The notes: generated from the letters alone by a model not told the origin. A stretch of DNA of 64,000 nt from Pseudonocardia sp. ICBG1293 (GCF_020131355.1 NZ_JAHLEL010000006.1:1-64000), one strand, 5' to 3'. Shown: positions 1 through 7,837, counted from the first letter of the stretch. Program-made: numbers and translations.

Positions 1-276
1 ACGACGAACGCCGCCGCCGCGTGGACGATGGTCGTACTGGGCGTGGTGCTTGCCGCCACGTCGCTCTGGTCGCTCGCCGTGCCGGGCTCGGTGGCGAGCG
101 AATGGGTGCACGGCGTGCTCGGCGTGCTGCTGTTCCTCGCCCCCTGGGTGATGGGCTACAGCGCGCTGACCGGGGCGTCGTGGACGTCCTGGGTGGCCGG
201 CGTCCTCGCGGTCGTCGTGGCGGCCTCGGCGCTGCCCGCGGCGAACGCGGAGCACCGCACGCTCGCCACGCACTGA
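1..276 (+). CDS. SPW repeat membrane protein (5' partial)
   Basis: The frame is already open at base 1, so the true start probably lies before the window; the first ATG in frame is at 28. The visible 91 codons hold two hydrophobic segments and an APWVMGYS stretch that matches the Ser/Ala-Pro-Trp core of the SPW repeat family, small integral membrane proteins of unknown role common in actinobacteria. A second Trp-rich segment (SWTSWVAG) follows and the protein ends in a short hydrophilic tail. It precedes a TetR-type regulator by 42 nt on the same strand. The family assignment rests on the motif and hydrophobic pattern; no function can be inferred. Confidence 0.75.
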   Translation, partial: TTNAAAAWTMVVLGVVLAATSLWSLAVPGSVASEWVHGVLGVLLFLAPWVMGYSALTGASWTSWVAGVLAVVVAASALPAANAEHRTLATH

Positions 277-318
277 CCGTCCGGCGGCACGAGGACCACG
301 TGCGGGGAGGATCGGGTC

Positions 319-873
319 GTGGACCACCAGTTCGACCCGGAGGCGCCGGCCCGGGACCGCATCCTCGACGCGGCCGAGGGGCTGTTCGCCCAGCACGGGT
401 TCGACGCGACGCCGACGTCGCGGATCGCCGAGCGCGCCGGGGTGCCCAAGGGCCTCGTGCACTACTACTTCCGCCGCAAGCCCGACCTGCTCGAGGCCCT
501 GGTGGACCGGCTGCCGCACCCGGTCCGCGGAGCCGACGTCGCGGTCGACGGGGACGTGCTCGCCGGGCTGCGGGCGCTGGTCGCCGCCCTGGACCGGGCG
601 CTCGACGCGTCCTCGGTCCTGTCCCACCTGCTGTGGCGCGAGGCCGACACCCATCCCGTGGTCCGCGACGCGCTGCTGCTGCGCCGCTCCGGGGAGGTGG
701 AGGACGCGGTGCACGAGGTCCTGACGGCCGGCGGAGGGGCGCCGGAGCGCGTCCACGGTGCGGCGCGGCTGCTCGCCGCCGCGATCGGGCACCGCTACGC
801 GCTGGACCGCCACGGCGCGGACGACCGCACCGACATGGAGGCGGAGCTGGCCTTCGTCGCCGCGGGCCTGTAG
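319..873 (+). CDS. TetR/AcrR family transcriptional regulator
   Basis: 184-aa one-domain regulator. Residues about 12-60 form the TetR N-terminal DNA-binding domain, with the typical core SRIAERAGVPKGLVHYYF followed by the RRKPDLL segment that links to the ligand domain. The C-terminal part is helical and unrelated to any ligand family I can name. The GTG start is supported by GGGAGG about 8 nt upstream. It ends 16 nt from the convergent membrane protein gene. Its target may be the SPW gene just upstream or a distant gene; nothing in the sequence decides. Confidence 0.85.
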   Translation: MDHQFDPEAPARDRILDAAEGLFAQHGFDATPTSRIAERAGVPKGLVHYYFRRKPDLLEALVDRLPHPVRGADVAVDGDVLAGLRALVAALDRALDASSVLSHLLWREADTHPVVRDALLLRRSGEVEDAVHEVLTAGGGAPERVHGAARLLAAAIGHRYALDRHGADDRTDMEAELAFVAAGL

Positions 874-889
874 GTCCCGCCCCGGCGGA

Positions 890-1795
890 TCAGGGCCAGG
901 GGCGCCAGGGGGCTCCGGACCCCTCGTGGCGGGGGACGGTGTGCCTGCGGTCGGCGAGCCGGTGCAGGGCGTGCGCGGTCCAGGTCCGCCACCCCAGCAG
1001 GGCCAGCACCACCACGATCAGCCCGGCGGTCAGGGGGCCGGCCCAGCCGAGCGGGCCCGAGGCGTTGACCGCGGCCATGACCAGCGGGCCGAGCAGTGCG
1101 AACACCGCGCCCGTGAGCTGCGGGAGCCGCGCGTCGGCCAGCACGTCCACGGCGACCAGCCTGCGCTGCTCGCCGTCCGGTGTCCCGCCGGACCGCAGGA
1201 CCCTGCGCGCGGCGGCGCGGTCGCGCACCAGCCCCATCTCCGGACCGCGGGCCGGGGCGACCCGGACCGGTGTCCGCGACGCCGACACCCACAGCAGCAC
1301 CACCCCGAGCAGGCTCAGCAGCCCGCCCACGACGATCGCGGCGAGCAGGTGCTCGGCGCGGGCGTGCACGTCGGTGGTGATCGCGTAGACGACGCCGAAC
1401 CACACCACCGCGATCCCGGCGGCGACCCGGCCGACGATCACCGCCCGCAGCGACGGCGGCCGTACCGTCGGCCACGGCCCGGCCTGCGGGACGGCTCCGG
1501 CCCCCTGTGGGGTGGATCCCTGCTCGCCGGTCGCGTCCTCGGCCCGGCTCCCGGGGACCGGCGGCGCGGGCGGGGCCAGCACCGGTCCGGGCGCACCGGG
1601 GGGGTCGCGCGGGCGGCGGGGCCGCGGGCTCGTACGGCGGCCGGTGACCGCCGGGAGCGGGCGGCGGGATCGGGAGACCGGGCGCGGGGGAGCGGGGGGC
1701 GACCCCGCGGTCGGACCGGTCGCCGGTGTCCGGAGCACGCATGGCCGGGACGCTACCCGCGGGTCCGGGTGCCCGGGCCGGGGCGTCGGCGTCAC
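890..1795 (-). CDS. Four-helix membrane protein with Pro/Arg-rich N-terminus
   Basis: The protein has a disordered, Pro/Arg/Gly-rich N-terminal third (about 110 residues) and then four predicted membrane helices arranged as two pairs. A cytoplasmic-looking charged segment (roughly 175-215) lies between the pairs. I recognise no domain. The start is uncertain: the longest frame begins at GTG 1795, and a second GTG is at 1738; neither has a clear Shine-Dalgarno sequence. The low-complexity N-terminus makes the 5' end the least reliable part. It is convergent with the TetR gene and divergent from the iron-regulated binding protein. Confidence 0.55.
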   Translation of the reverse strand: MTPTPRPGHPDPRVASRPCVLRTPATGPTAGSPPAPPRPVSRSRRPLPAVTGRRTSPRPRRPRDPPGAPGPVLAPPAPPVPGSRAEDATGEQGSTPQGAGAVPQAGPWPTVRPPSLRAVIVGRVAAGIAVVWFGVVYAITTDVHARAEHLLAAIVVGGLLSLLGVVLLWVSASRTPVRVAPARGPEMGLVRDRAAARRVLRSGGTPDGEQRRLVAVDVLADARLPQLTGAVFALLGPLVMAAVNASGPLGWAGPLTAGLIVVVLALLGWRTWTAHALHRLADRRHTVPRHEGSGAPWRPWP

Positions 1796-1859
1796 GCGAC
1801 GGGTGTGGTCCGCGGGGCGCCGAACGAGCGGTACGGATCACGCGAGACCGCCCGTCCGG

Positions 1860-1878
1860 TCAGGTTAGGCTCACCTTC
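1860..1878 (+). promoter_or_regulatory. Iron box (DtxR/IdeR-type operator)
   Basis: The 19-bp sequence TCAGGTTAGGCTCACCTTC matches 15 of 19 positions of the IdeR/DtxR consensus TTAGGTTAGGCTAACCTAA, including the AGGTTAGGCT core. It lies 22 bp before the GTG start of the siderophore-binding lipoprotein and so would overlap its promoter or leader. Iron-loaded DtxR/IdeR normally represses from such sites, so the downstream gene should be induced by iron starvation. Confidence 0.8.
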
Positions 1879-1899
1879 CTGATTCTGAGGAGGTTCCCC

Positions 1900-2950
1900 G
1901 TGCCGCTCGCCGCAGCACCCCCGTTCGCCCGTTCCGTGAGCCGTCGCGGGATTCTCGCCGGCGCCGCCGGCCTGGCGTTCCTCGCCGGGTGCGGCGGCGG
2001 GCCGACGCACCCGGACCCGGGCGACGCGGCCACGGAGGGGTACCCGGTGACGGTGCGGCACGCGCTGGGGGAGACGGTCGTCCCGGACCGCCCGCAGCGG
2101 GTGGTCGCGCTGAGCGCGGCGAACGCCGACGTCGCGCTGGCGATGGGGGTGCTGCCGGTCGCGATCCCGCGCACCGTCTACGGCGGCGACGCCGAGGGCG
2201 TGCTCCCCTGGGTGCGCGACGCGATCACCGCGCACGGTGGCGGGTTCCCGCAGGTGATCGGGTCCGACGACCTGTCGGCCACCCCGATCGAGCAGGTCGC
2301 CGCGGCCCGCCCGGACCTGGTGCTGGCCACCTACTCGGGGCTGACGAGGGCCGAGTACGACCAGCTGTCGGCGATCGCCCCGACCGTCGCCTATCCCGAC
2401 GCCCCCTACCCCACCGGCTGGCAGGACCAGACCCGTATCGCCGGTCAGGTGTTCGGGGACCCGGCACGGGCCCGGCAGCTGATCGACTCCACCGGACAGC
2501 GGCTGCGCACCGCGGCGCAGCGGTACCCGCAGCTGGCGGGGGCCACGTTCGTCTACACCGGCGGGATGGACTCCGGAGCGCTCGGCGTCTTCCGGGCGGG
2601 CGACGTCCGCGTCCGGCTCGTCACCGACCTCGGGCTCACCCTGGCCCCCTACGTCGAGCAGAACGCCCCCGGCGGGGACGAGGTCTACTACACCGTCAGC
2701 GGCGAGCTGCTCTCCCGTGTCGAGTCCGACCTGGTGATCGGCTTCTTCGCGACGCCGGCGGAGGAGCAGGCCTTCCGCAGCGCCCCCGGGGTCGAGCTGC
2801 TCCCGGCGATGGCGCGCGGCGGGTTCGCGCCGGTCGTGGGGGGCCGACCGGGTGGTGGCCAGCTCGGCGCCGTCGGTCCTGTCGATCCCGTGGGTGCTCG
2901 ACGCCTACCTGCCGATCCTGGCCGAGGCGGCCGCCCGCTCCCGCGGCTGA
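1900..2950 (+). pseudogene. Iron-siderophore ABC transporter substrate-binding lipoprotein, frameshifted near the 3' end
   Basis: A FecB/FepB-type periplasmic-binding protein. The GTG at 1900 has a perfect AGGAGG 7 nt upstream; the longer frame reaching back to 1726 is rejected. Residues 14-15 are twin Arg, followed by a hydrophobic run and the lipobox LAGC, so the product is a Tat-type lipoprotein. The PQRVVALSAANADVALAMGV segment is typical of the family. A run of six G (2838-2843) throws the frame: removing one G gives GADRVVASS...IPWVLDAY and a stop at 2948-2950, the normal family C-terminus, for a total of 349 aa. As read, translation instead continues out of frame to 2973. No permease or ATPase is adjacent. 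It could be a real mutation or a homopolymer sequencing error. Confidence 0.8.
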
Positions 2951-2993
2951 GCCGGATCACCCGGCTGCCGTAGTCGACACATGACTATCAGTT

Positions 2994-3147
2994 AGAGCGT
3001 CCGGCAGTAGAGGTGGCCGTGTGTCGGTGTTGGTAGAGACACGGACCTGCAAGTGATCATGGGATTGCTGATGTCCTGATGGTCGCCTGGAGAGTCCGTG
3101 CCTCTACCTGCAACGACACCCCCACGACCTCATTTGCCGGGCGCTCT
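2994..3147. mobile_element. Candidate MITE-like foldback element
   Basis: A 154-bp AT-richer island with near-identical inverted ends: AGAGCGTCCGGCA at 2994-3006 against the reverse complement of 3135-3147 (12 of 13 identical). Inside is a second inverted pair, 3032-3046 with 3094-3108 (14 of 15), so the two halves are imperfect inverted copies over about 55 nt. The octamer ACCTGCAA occurs at 3045-3052 and 3106-3113. No ORF of interest lies inside. The structure fits a non-autonomous transposon remnant; no clear target duplication is visible. It fills the gap between the binding-protein gene and the secreted small protein (2951-3258). Confidence 0.5.
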
Positions 3148-3258
3148 TATTCGCCCTGGTGACGCTAACGGGTGAATGCGCGTTCCGGCCCCCGCCGGCC
3201 CTCGTTGAGTGGGCAAGACCGTGTGCGACGGTCAACGACCAACCATGGAGGTTGTGAG

Positions 3259-3573
3259 ATGCGGAAGTCCGTTCGCGGCGCGATCGTCGGCGCAGCGCTG
3301 CTCCCCCTGGCCGTCGCGGCGCCCGCCGCCGCCTTCGCCGGCTCGACCGGCTACGACGAGGGCCACTCCGACAAGGACAAGGGTCACTCGAAGCACGAGG
3401 GTGACAAGCACAAGGACAAGGGCCACAAGAAGGACGGCCACCACAAGAAGTGGGACCACAAGAAGCACGACGACAAGAAGCACGACCTGGCGCTCCCCGC
3501 GCCGCTGGACAGCGTCGTCGACCTGATCACCGGCTCCACCGGTGGCGAGCTGCCCTCGACGCCGGTCGGCTGA
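3259..3573 (+). CDS. Secreted Lys/His/Asp-rich small protein
   Basis: A 104-aa precursor. The ATG at 3259 follows GGAGG at 8 nt; the upstream extension in frame is not needed. Residues 1-28 form a signal peptide (MRKSVRG, hydrophobic core, AAAFAGS). The mature region from about 32 to 77 is almost entirely Lys, His, Asp and Gly in repeating KDKGH/KHDDKK patterns, about a dozen His, with no Cys. A short C-terminal tail (LALPAPLDSVVDLITGSTGGE) looks folded or amphipathic. His/Asp-rich exported proteins often bind divalent metals; here that is inference, helped by the iron-regulated gene upstream. I recognise no named family. Confidence 0.75.
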   Translation: MRKSVRGAIVGAALLPLAVAAPAAAFAGSTGYDEGHSDKDKGHSKHEGDKHKDKGHKKDGHHKKWDHKKHDDKKHDLALPAPLDSVVDLITGSTGGELPSTPVG

Positions 3574-3589
3574 GCAGCAGCGGTCCCGT

Positions 3590-3634
3590 GACGGGCCGGT
3601 CCGGACCCCCGAGGGGCGTCCTGGCCGGCCCGTC
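3590..3634. terminator. Hairpin between convergent genes
   Basis: GACGGGCCGG (3590-3599) is perfectly complementary to CCGGCCCGTC (3625-3634). The hairpin lies between the end of the secreted Lys/His protein gene and the end of the convergent membrane protein gene, with no T-run, as usual for high-GC actinobacteria. Confidence 0.6.
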
Positions 3635-3651
3635 CGCCGTCGTGGGGCCGG

Positions 3652-4305
3652 TCAGAGCACCGGCGCCGGGTCCCGTGTGGGCGGGTCCCGCAGGATCGTG
3701 TCGCCCTTGACGAACCAGGCGACGCCGAACGCCAGGATCGCGACGGCCTCCAGCCAGAACAGCGTGTGGAACCGTGCGGCGACGGCGTCGGGCACCAGCG
3801 CCGCGTCCAGCGCGGCCAGCACGAGGCAGGCCACGATCGTCGTGCCGCAGACCCGGTAGACGAGGTTGCGTGCGGCCTTGCTCGGAGTCCCGGACTCCCC
3901 GCGGGTGAACAGGACCAGGCAGAACCAGGCCAGGCCCGCGAAGAACACCGTCGCCGCGGCCAGGTGGAGGTACCCGACGACGGTCGCCGCCGTCGTCGCC
4001 GCGCCGTCGGGCCGGGTCGGCAGCAGCGCGACCGCGATCGCCGCGGCGCCGGTGGCGTTGGCGAGCCGGTTGTCGGGCCGCTCGTAGCGGTAGCAGAAGA
4101 GGAAGACGCCCACCGCACACAGCGAGCCGACGAACACGTCGCGCATCGGCGAGTAGTAGTAGCGGCTGATGGAGTCCCGCAGCCCGTCGCCGCCGAGCAG
4201 CAGGTCGCCTGCCACCAGTACGAACGGGAGCAGGATCCCGATCACGCCGACGGCGCGCCGCAGGCCCAGGTAGGACAGCACGGCACCGTCGGCACGCGAG
4301 GACAT
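3652..4305 (-). CDS. Multi-pass membrane protein of unknown function
   Basis: 217 aa with about six hydrophobic helices. The start is the ATG at 4305 (SSRADGAVLSYLGLRR); the longer frame overlaps the divergent gene. The early segment DSISRYYYSPMRDVFVG between helices one and two is a conserved pattern I have seen in uncharacterised bacterial membrane proteins, but I cannot attach a function. It is divergently oriented from the AlkB-like gene, leaving about 60 bp for both promoters. Confidence 0.75.
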   Translation of the reverse strand: MSSRADGAVLSYLGLRRAVGVIGILLPFVLVAGDLLLGGDGLRDSISRYYYSPMRDVFVGSLCAVGVFLFCYRYERPDNRLANATGAAAIAVALLPTRPDGAATTAATVVGYLHLAAATVFFAGLAWFCLVLFTRGESGTPSKAARNLVYRVCGTTIVACLVLAALDAALVPDAVAARFHTLFWLEAVAILAFGVAWFVKGDTILRDPPTRDPAPVL

Positions 4306-4367
4306 GACGAAGATCGTCGCAGAGGCACCGCTCGAACTTTCGTTCGATCCGGCGTAGCGTCCCCGGG

Positions 4368-4973
4368 GTGGACGTCGGCGCACAGGCTTCGCTCTTTGCG
4401 ACCGGGGGAGCGACCCCGGTGCACCGCCGCGAGCTCGCCGGTGGGGCCTGGGTCGACGTCGCGGTCGGCTGGGTCCCCGATCCCGACGAGCTGTTCGCCC
4501 TGCTGCGCGCGACCGTGCCGTTCCGCGGCCACCGCCGCCGCATGTACGACCGGGTGGTCGACGAACCGCGGCTCACCCACCGCTGGGTCCTGCCCGACGA
4601 CACGGTGCCCCGCCGGTTGCGCGAGATGGGCCGCACACTGGGGGAGCGCTACGGCCACGAGTTCACCCAGATCGGCGCCAACCTCTACCGCGACGGCGCG
4701 GACGGCGTGGCCTGGCACGGCGACCGGGTCGCCCGCGAGCGGCCCGAGGCCGTCGTCGCGCTGGTCGCCCTCGGGGCGACGCGGCCGCTGCGATTGCGCC
4801 CGTCCGGTGGCGGGGCGTCGGTGTCGTTCCCGCTCGCCTCGGGGGACCTGCTGGTCATGGGCGGGACCTGCCAGCGCACGTGGCAGCACAGCGTCCCGAA
4901 GGTGGCGTGCAGCGGCCCGCGGATCAGCGTGCAGTTCCGGCACCTGTATCCGGGGATGCCGCCCCGCGGGTGA
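4368..4973 (+). CDS. AlkB-like 2-oxoglutarate/Fe(II) dioxygenase
   Basis: 201 aa, the usual size for bacterial AlkB homologues that oxidatively remove alkyl groups from nucleic acid bases. The iron triad is visible: HGD at residues 117-119 (WHGDR) and H174 (WQHSVPK), with the 2-oxoglutarate Arg pair in GPRISVQFR (R185, R191). The RLRP strand (about 142-144) fits the jelly-roll core. It most resembles the AlkB2/3-type branch because of the GANLYRDGADGVAWHGD pattern. The GTG start at 4368 follows the -10 like TAGCGT by 10 nt. nadD begins 18 nt downstream, so the two may be co-transcribed. Confidence 0.88.
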   Translation: MDVGAQASLFATGGATPVHRRELAGGAWVDVAVGWVPDPDELFALLRATVPFRGHRRRMYDRVVDEPRLTHRWVLPDDTVPRRLREMGRTLGERYGHEFTQIGANLYRDGADGVAWHGDRVARERPEAVVALVALGATRPLRLRPSGGGASVSFPLASGDLLVMGGTCQRTWQHSVPKVACSGPRISVQFRHLYPGMPPRG

Positions 4974-4991
4974 GCGTCATAGTCTGCGGCG

Positions 4992-5585
4992 ATGCAGCGC
5001 AAGATCGGCGTGATGGGCGGGACGTTCGATCCCGTCCACCACGGCCACCTCGTCGCCGCCAGTGAGGTGGCCGACCGCTTCGCCCTGGACGAAGTGATCT
5101 TCGTGCCGACCGGGCGGCCCTGGCAGAAGACCGGCCGCGACGTCTCGCCCGCCGAGGACCGCTACCTGATGACGGTCATCGCGACCGCGTCGAACCCGCG
5201 GTTCTCGGTCAGCCGCGTCGACGTCGACCGCGACGGCCCCACCTACACCGCGGACACCCTGGCCGACCTGCACGACGCCATGCCCGAGGCGCAGCTGTTC
5301 TTCATCACCGGTGCCGACGCGCTCCAGCAGATCCTGTCCTGGCGCAAGGTCGACGAGCTGTTCCGCTACGCGCACTTCGTCGGTGTGACCCGGCCCGGGT
5401 ACGAGCTGGCCGACGGGCACCTGCCCGAGGGGTCGGTGACGACCGTGGAGGTGCCGGCGATGGCGATCTCGTCGAGCGAGTGCCGGGACCGGGTGGCCTC
5501 GGGGAGGCCGGTCTGGTACCTGGTCCCGGACGGGGTGGTGCAGTACATCTCCAAGCGCAGTCTCTACCTGAATCCGGACGTCTGA
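4992..5585 (+). CDS. nadD: Nicotinate-nucleotide adenylyltransferase
   Basis: 197 aa. It transfers AMP from ATP to nicotinate mononucleotide to make deamido-NAD in NAD biosynthesis. The nucleotidyltransferase signature [11 protein letters not shown] is at residues 9-19 and the second signature [10 protein letters not shown] is near the C-terminus (about 160-169). The length is normal. In mycobacteria nadD is followed directly by rsfS; here rsfS is 15.4 kb away, so an accessory block appears to have entered between them. A long hairpin lies downstream. Confidence 0.95.
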   Translation: MQRKIGVMGGTFDPVHHGHLVAASEVADRFALDEVIFVPTGRPWQKTGRDVSPAEDRYLMTVIATASNPRFSVSRVDVDRDGPTYTADTLADLHDAMPEAQLFFITGADALQQILSWRKVDELFRYAHFVGVTRPGYELADGHLPEGSVTTVEVPAMAISSSECRDRVASGRPVWYLVPDGVVQYISKRSLYLNPDV

Positions 5586-5770
5586 CCTGCGGGTCTGTCC
5601 GGCCGGACCGCCACGGGTGCAGGTCCGGTACACGGCCGTCGGACCGTCGGAGGACGTCCGCGTCGGGCCCGGAACAGCGGTACACGCTCGCACGACGCCC
5701 AGGCTCGCGATGTCAGCAGCGCGTGCGGCCCGTCCTTCCCCGGAGGCCACGCCGGGCGACCGCGACGCAC

Positions 5771-5834
5771 GTGTCGATCAGTACGTGAGCGCTGTGCGAG
5801 CTCCAGGCGACCGCGCTCAGGTACTGATCGACAC
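5771..5834. repeat. Long perfect-type hairpin between convergent genes
   Basis: The arms 5771-5791 and 5814-5834 are 21 nt each with a single mismatch, and the loop is 22 nt. The arms carry GTGTCGATCAGTAC, less GC-rich than the surroundings. The hairpin sits in the 303-bp gap between nadD and the convergent nitroreductase gene. It may act as a bidirectional terminator, but the arm length is beyond a usual terminator and a foldback element is possible. I see nothing else in the gap. Confidence 0.65.
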
Positions 5835-5888
5835 ACGACGGCCGGTGTCGCGGATATCCCGGAGGACCCCCGGGACCGCCGTACGGGC

Positions 5889-6320
5889 TCAGCTCCGCTG
5901 CAGCTCGAGCACGGGGATCGTCCGGTCCGTCGCCTTCTCGTAGTCGCCGAACTGCGGCTGCGCGGCGACCTGGCGGGCGTAGACCTCGTCGCGCTCGGTC
6001 CCGGTGACCTCCCGGACCCGTACGGGCAGGGTCTCGGTGCCCAGCTCGATCCGGGTGTCGGGGTGGGCCAGGAGGTTGTGGTACCAGTCCGGGTTGGTGT
6101 CGGCGCCGCCCTTGCTGGCGAAGATGTAGACGCGCTCGCCCTCGACCAGTGGGACCAGCGGGGCGATCCGCTCGGTGCCCGACCGGGCCCCCGTGTGGTG
6201 GACGAGCACCAGCGGCTTGCCCTCGAACATGCCGCCGGCCCGTCCGCCGTTGGCGCGGAACTCCTCGATCACGGCGCGGTTCATCGCGGCGAAGTCCATC
6301 GGGGCCTCTGCGTCACTCAT
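5889..6320 (-). CDS. Nitroreductase/deazaflavin (F420)-dependent oxidoreductase family protein
   Basis: 143 aa, the normal length for the small split-barrel proteins of the Ddn/Rv3547 type that use F420 as a hydride donor. Typical elements are GKPLVLVHHTGARSG, the TERIAPLVP strand, the EGERVYIFASKGGADTNPDWYHN stretch and the final DRTIPVLELQR. The start is ATG 6320 with GAGGAG 8 nt before it; the 275-aa longer frame is a shadow. The substrate is unknown. It ends facing nadD. Confidence 0.88.
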   Translation of the reverse strand: MSDAEAPMDFAAMNRAVIEEFRANGGRAGGMFEGKPLVLVHHTGARSGTERIAPLVPLVEGERVYIFASKGGADTNPDWYHNLLAHPDTRIELGTETLPVRVREVTGTERDEVYARQVAAQPQFGDYEKATDRTIPVLELQRS

Positions 6321-6410
6321 CTGCCACTCCTCGACCGGGGCGCCCCCGTGGCGCCGTCCTGCTCGGGTCAACCGGCCGCCACCGGTGGTCATTCCGGTAG
6401 GCAGGGAACC

Positions 6411-6704
6411 GTGGAGGCCGTCGAGTTCGTGCGTCTGTCCGACGGTCCGACCCATCGTTTCGAGCGCGAGGGGGAGGAGGCGGACGGCCGTCCGGTCTAC
6501 CGTCGCGCGGACGGCGTCGTCCGGTGCCGGTGGCTCGAGGGCGTCGGCTGGTGCGTCGTCGACGGCGAAGGCCTGCCCAACGGGTGGCCGCTCGCGGGGT
6601 CCCCGCCCGGCGCCGCGACCCCGCCGGCGGGACGGTGGCGCAGCGCGAAGGCGGGCCGGAGCCCCCTCTCCCACATGGTGCCCGCCGAGGGCCGGGCCCG
6701 GTGA
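6411..6704 (+). CDS. Small hypothetical protein
   Basis: 97 aa starting at GTG 6411 with a weak AGGGA before it. The translated sequence (VEFVRLSDGPTHRFEREG... RWLEGVGWCVVDGEGLPNGWP) has balanced composition and third-position GC typical of a real gene, unlike the Arg-rich shadows around it. No signal peptide, membrane segment or domain is recognised. It is divergent from the nitroreductase gene and ends 24 bp before the end of the XRE gene. Confidence 0.5.
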   Translation: MEAVEFVRLSDGPTHRFEREGEEADGRPVYRRADGVVRCRWLEGVGWCVVDGEGLPNGWPLAGSPPGAATPPAGRWRSAKAGRSPLSHMVPAEGRAR

Positions 6705-6728
6705 CGGCCGCACCACCCGGTCCTGCGG

Positions 6729-6998
6729 CTACCCGGCCGCCTCCATCGCCACCTCGGTCCCGCGCCAGCTCTCGGCCAGCTCCTGCACCGGCACGCCGAG
6801 CGCCTCGGCCAGGCACACGATCGTCCCGAACCCCGGGCTCGGCAGCCGTCCGGTCTCGATCTTGCGCAGCGTCTCGGGAGACACCCCGGCGGCCTGTGCG
6901 ACCTCGACCGGGTCACGCTCGGCCCGGGCCCGGCGCAGTACTCCACCGAGGCGGCGGCCGGCGGCGATCTGCTCGGGTGTCAGAGGCTGGCGGACCAT
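6729..6998 (-). CDS. XRE-family helix-turn-helix regulator
   Basis: 89 aa consisting almost only of an HTH domain (about residues 12-72): RARAERDPVEVAQAAGVSPETLRKIETGRLPSPGFGTIVCLAEALGV. It is transcribed away from a methionine aminopeptidase gene, and the shared promoter region holds two copies of a GGTATnnnnATACC-type site. The arrangement suggests that this repressor controls both itself and the peptidase. The start is ATG 6998. Confidence 0.88.
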   Translation of the reverse strand: MVRQPLTPEQIAAGRRLGGVLRRARAERDPVEVAQAAGVSPETLRKIETGRLPSPGFGTIVCLAEALGVPVQELAESWRGTEVAMEAAG

Positions 6999-7015
6999 GC
7001 CACCAGATTAGGGTC

Positions 7016-7060
7016 GGTATTACTGTACCGGCAACCGTCGACGGTCGGTATAGTAATACC
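7016..7060. promoter_or_regulatory. Bidirectional promoter with paired operators
   Basis: Two inverted sites face each other: GGTATTACTGTACCG at 7016-7030 and CGGTATAGTAATACC at 7046-7060 (14 of 15 identical as reverse complements). Each is itself a near palindrome GGTATnnnnATACC. The right copy contains TATAGT (7049-7054), placed 7 nt before the GTG of the aminopeptidase gene and so a good -10 for a leaderless transcript. The left copy contains TACAGT on the other strand, a -10 for the XRE gene. Repressor binding would block both promoters. Confidence 0.7.
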
Positions 7061-7837
7061 GTGATCGAACTGAAGGCGGCCGCCGAGCTGGACCGCATGC
7101 ACACCACCGGTCGCTTCGTCGCCGAGGTGCTGACCGAGGTGGGGCGCATCGCCGAGGTCGGGGTCAACCTGCTCGACATCGAGCAGCACGTGCGCGGGAT
7201 GATCGCCCGCCGCGGCGCGGAGTCCTGCTACTGGGACTATGCCCCGTCGTTCGGCCGCGGCCCCTTCCGCAACGTCATCTGCCTGTCGGTCAACGACGCG
7301 GTCCTGCACGGCCTGCCGCACGACCACGTCCTGCGCGACGGCGACGTGCTCAGTGCCGACATCGCCGTCAGCATCGACGGCTGGGTCGCCGACTCGGCGC
7401 GGACGGTCATCGTGGGCGAGGGCGTCGACGACGGGGACCGGCGCGTCGTCCGGGCCACCGAGGACGCGTTGGAGGCCGCGATCGACGCCGCCCGGCCGGG
7501 CAACCGGCTCGGTGACATCTCCGCCGCCATCGGTGCGGTCGCCCGTGACTACGGGTACCCGGTCAACACCGAGTTCGGCGGGCACGACCTCGGCCGCACC
7601 ATGCACGGTGACATCCACATCCCCAACACCGGGCGCGCCGGGCGCGGGCTGCGCCTGCAGCCGGGCATGACGCTCGCGCTCGAGCCCTGGTTCGCCCGCA
7701 CCACCGACCGGATCGTGTTCGACCCCGACGGCTGGACCATCCGCTCCGCCGACGGCTCGCGCACCGCGCACTCCGAGCACACCGTGGCGATCACCGAGGA
7801 GGGGCCGTGGGTGCTGACCCGACGCGAGCAGGGGTGA
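7061..7837 (+). CDS. Methionine aminopeptidase, type I family
   Basis: 258 aa with the pita-bread fold of M24 peptidases that remove N-terminal Met. The five metal ligands can be placed: two Asp in DIAVSIDGWVADSAR, His in GGHDLG, Glu in LALEPWF and Glu in the EHTVAITEEG end. The usual GHGIG...HE motif is altered to GHDLGRTMHGDIH, so this may be a paralogue rather than the housekeeping enzyme. The GTG start sits 7 nt after a -10 box (leaderless). The gene is paired with a divergent XRE repressor and overlaps the following esterase by GTGA, so they form an operon. Confidence 0.85.
   Translation: MIELKAAAELDRMHTTGRFVAEVLTEVGRIAEVGVNLLDIEQHVRGMIARRGAESCYWDYAPSFGRGPFRNVICLSVNDAVLHGLPHDHVLRDGDVLSADIAVSIDGWVADSARTVIVGEGVDDGDRRVVRATEDALEAAIDAARPGNRLGDISAAIGAVARDYGYPVNTEFGGHDLGRTMHGDIHIPNTGRAGRGLRLQPGMTLALEPWFARTTDRIVFDPDGWTIRSADGSRTAHSEHTVAITEEGPWVLTRREQG

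Noticed and set aside
1726..1899. Upstream extension of the siderophore-binding protein
   Set aside because: It would cross the iron box; the GTG at 1900 has a perfect AGGAGG and a proper Tat/lipobox N-terminus.
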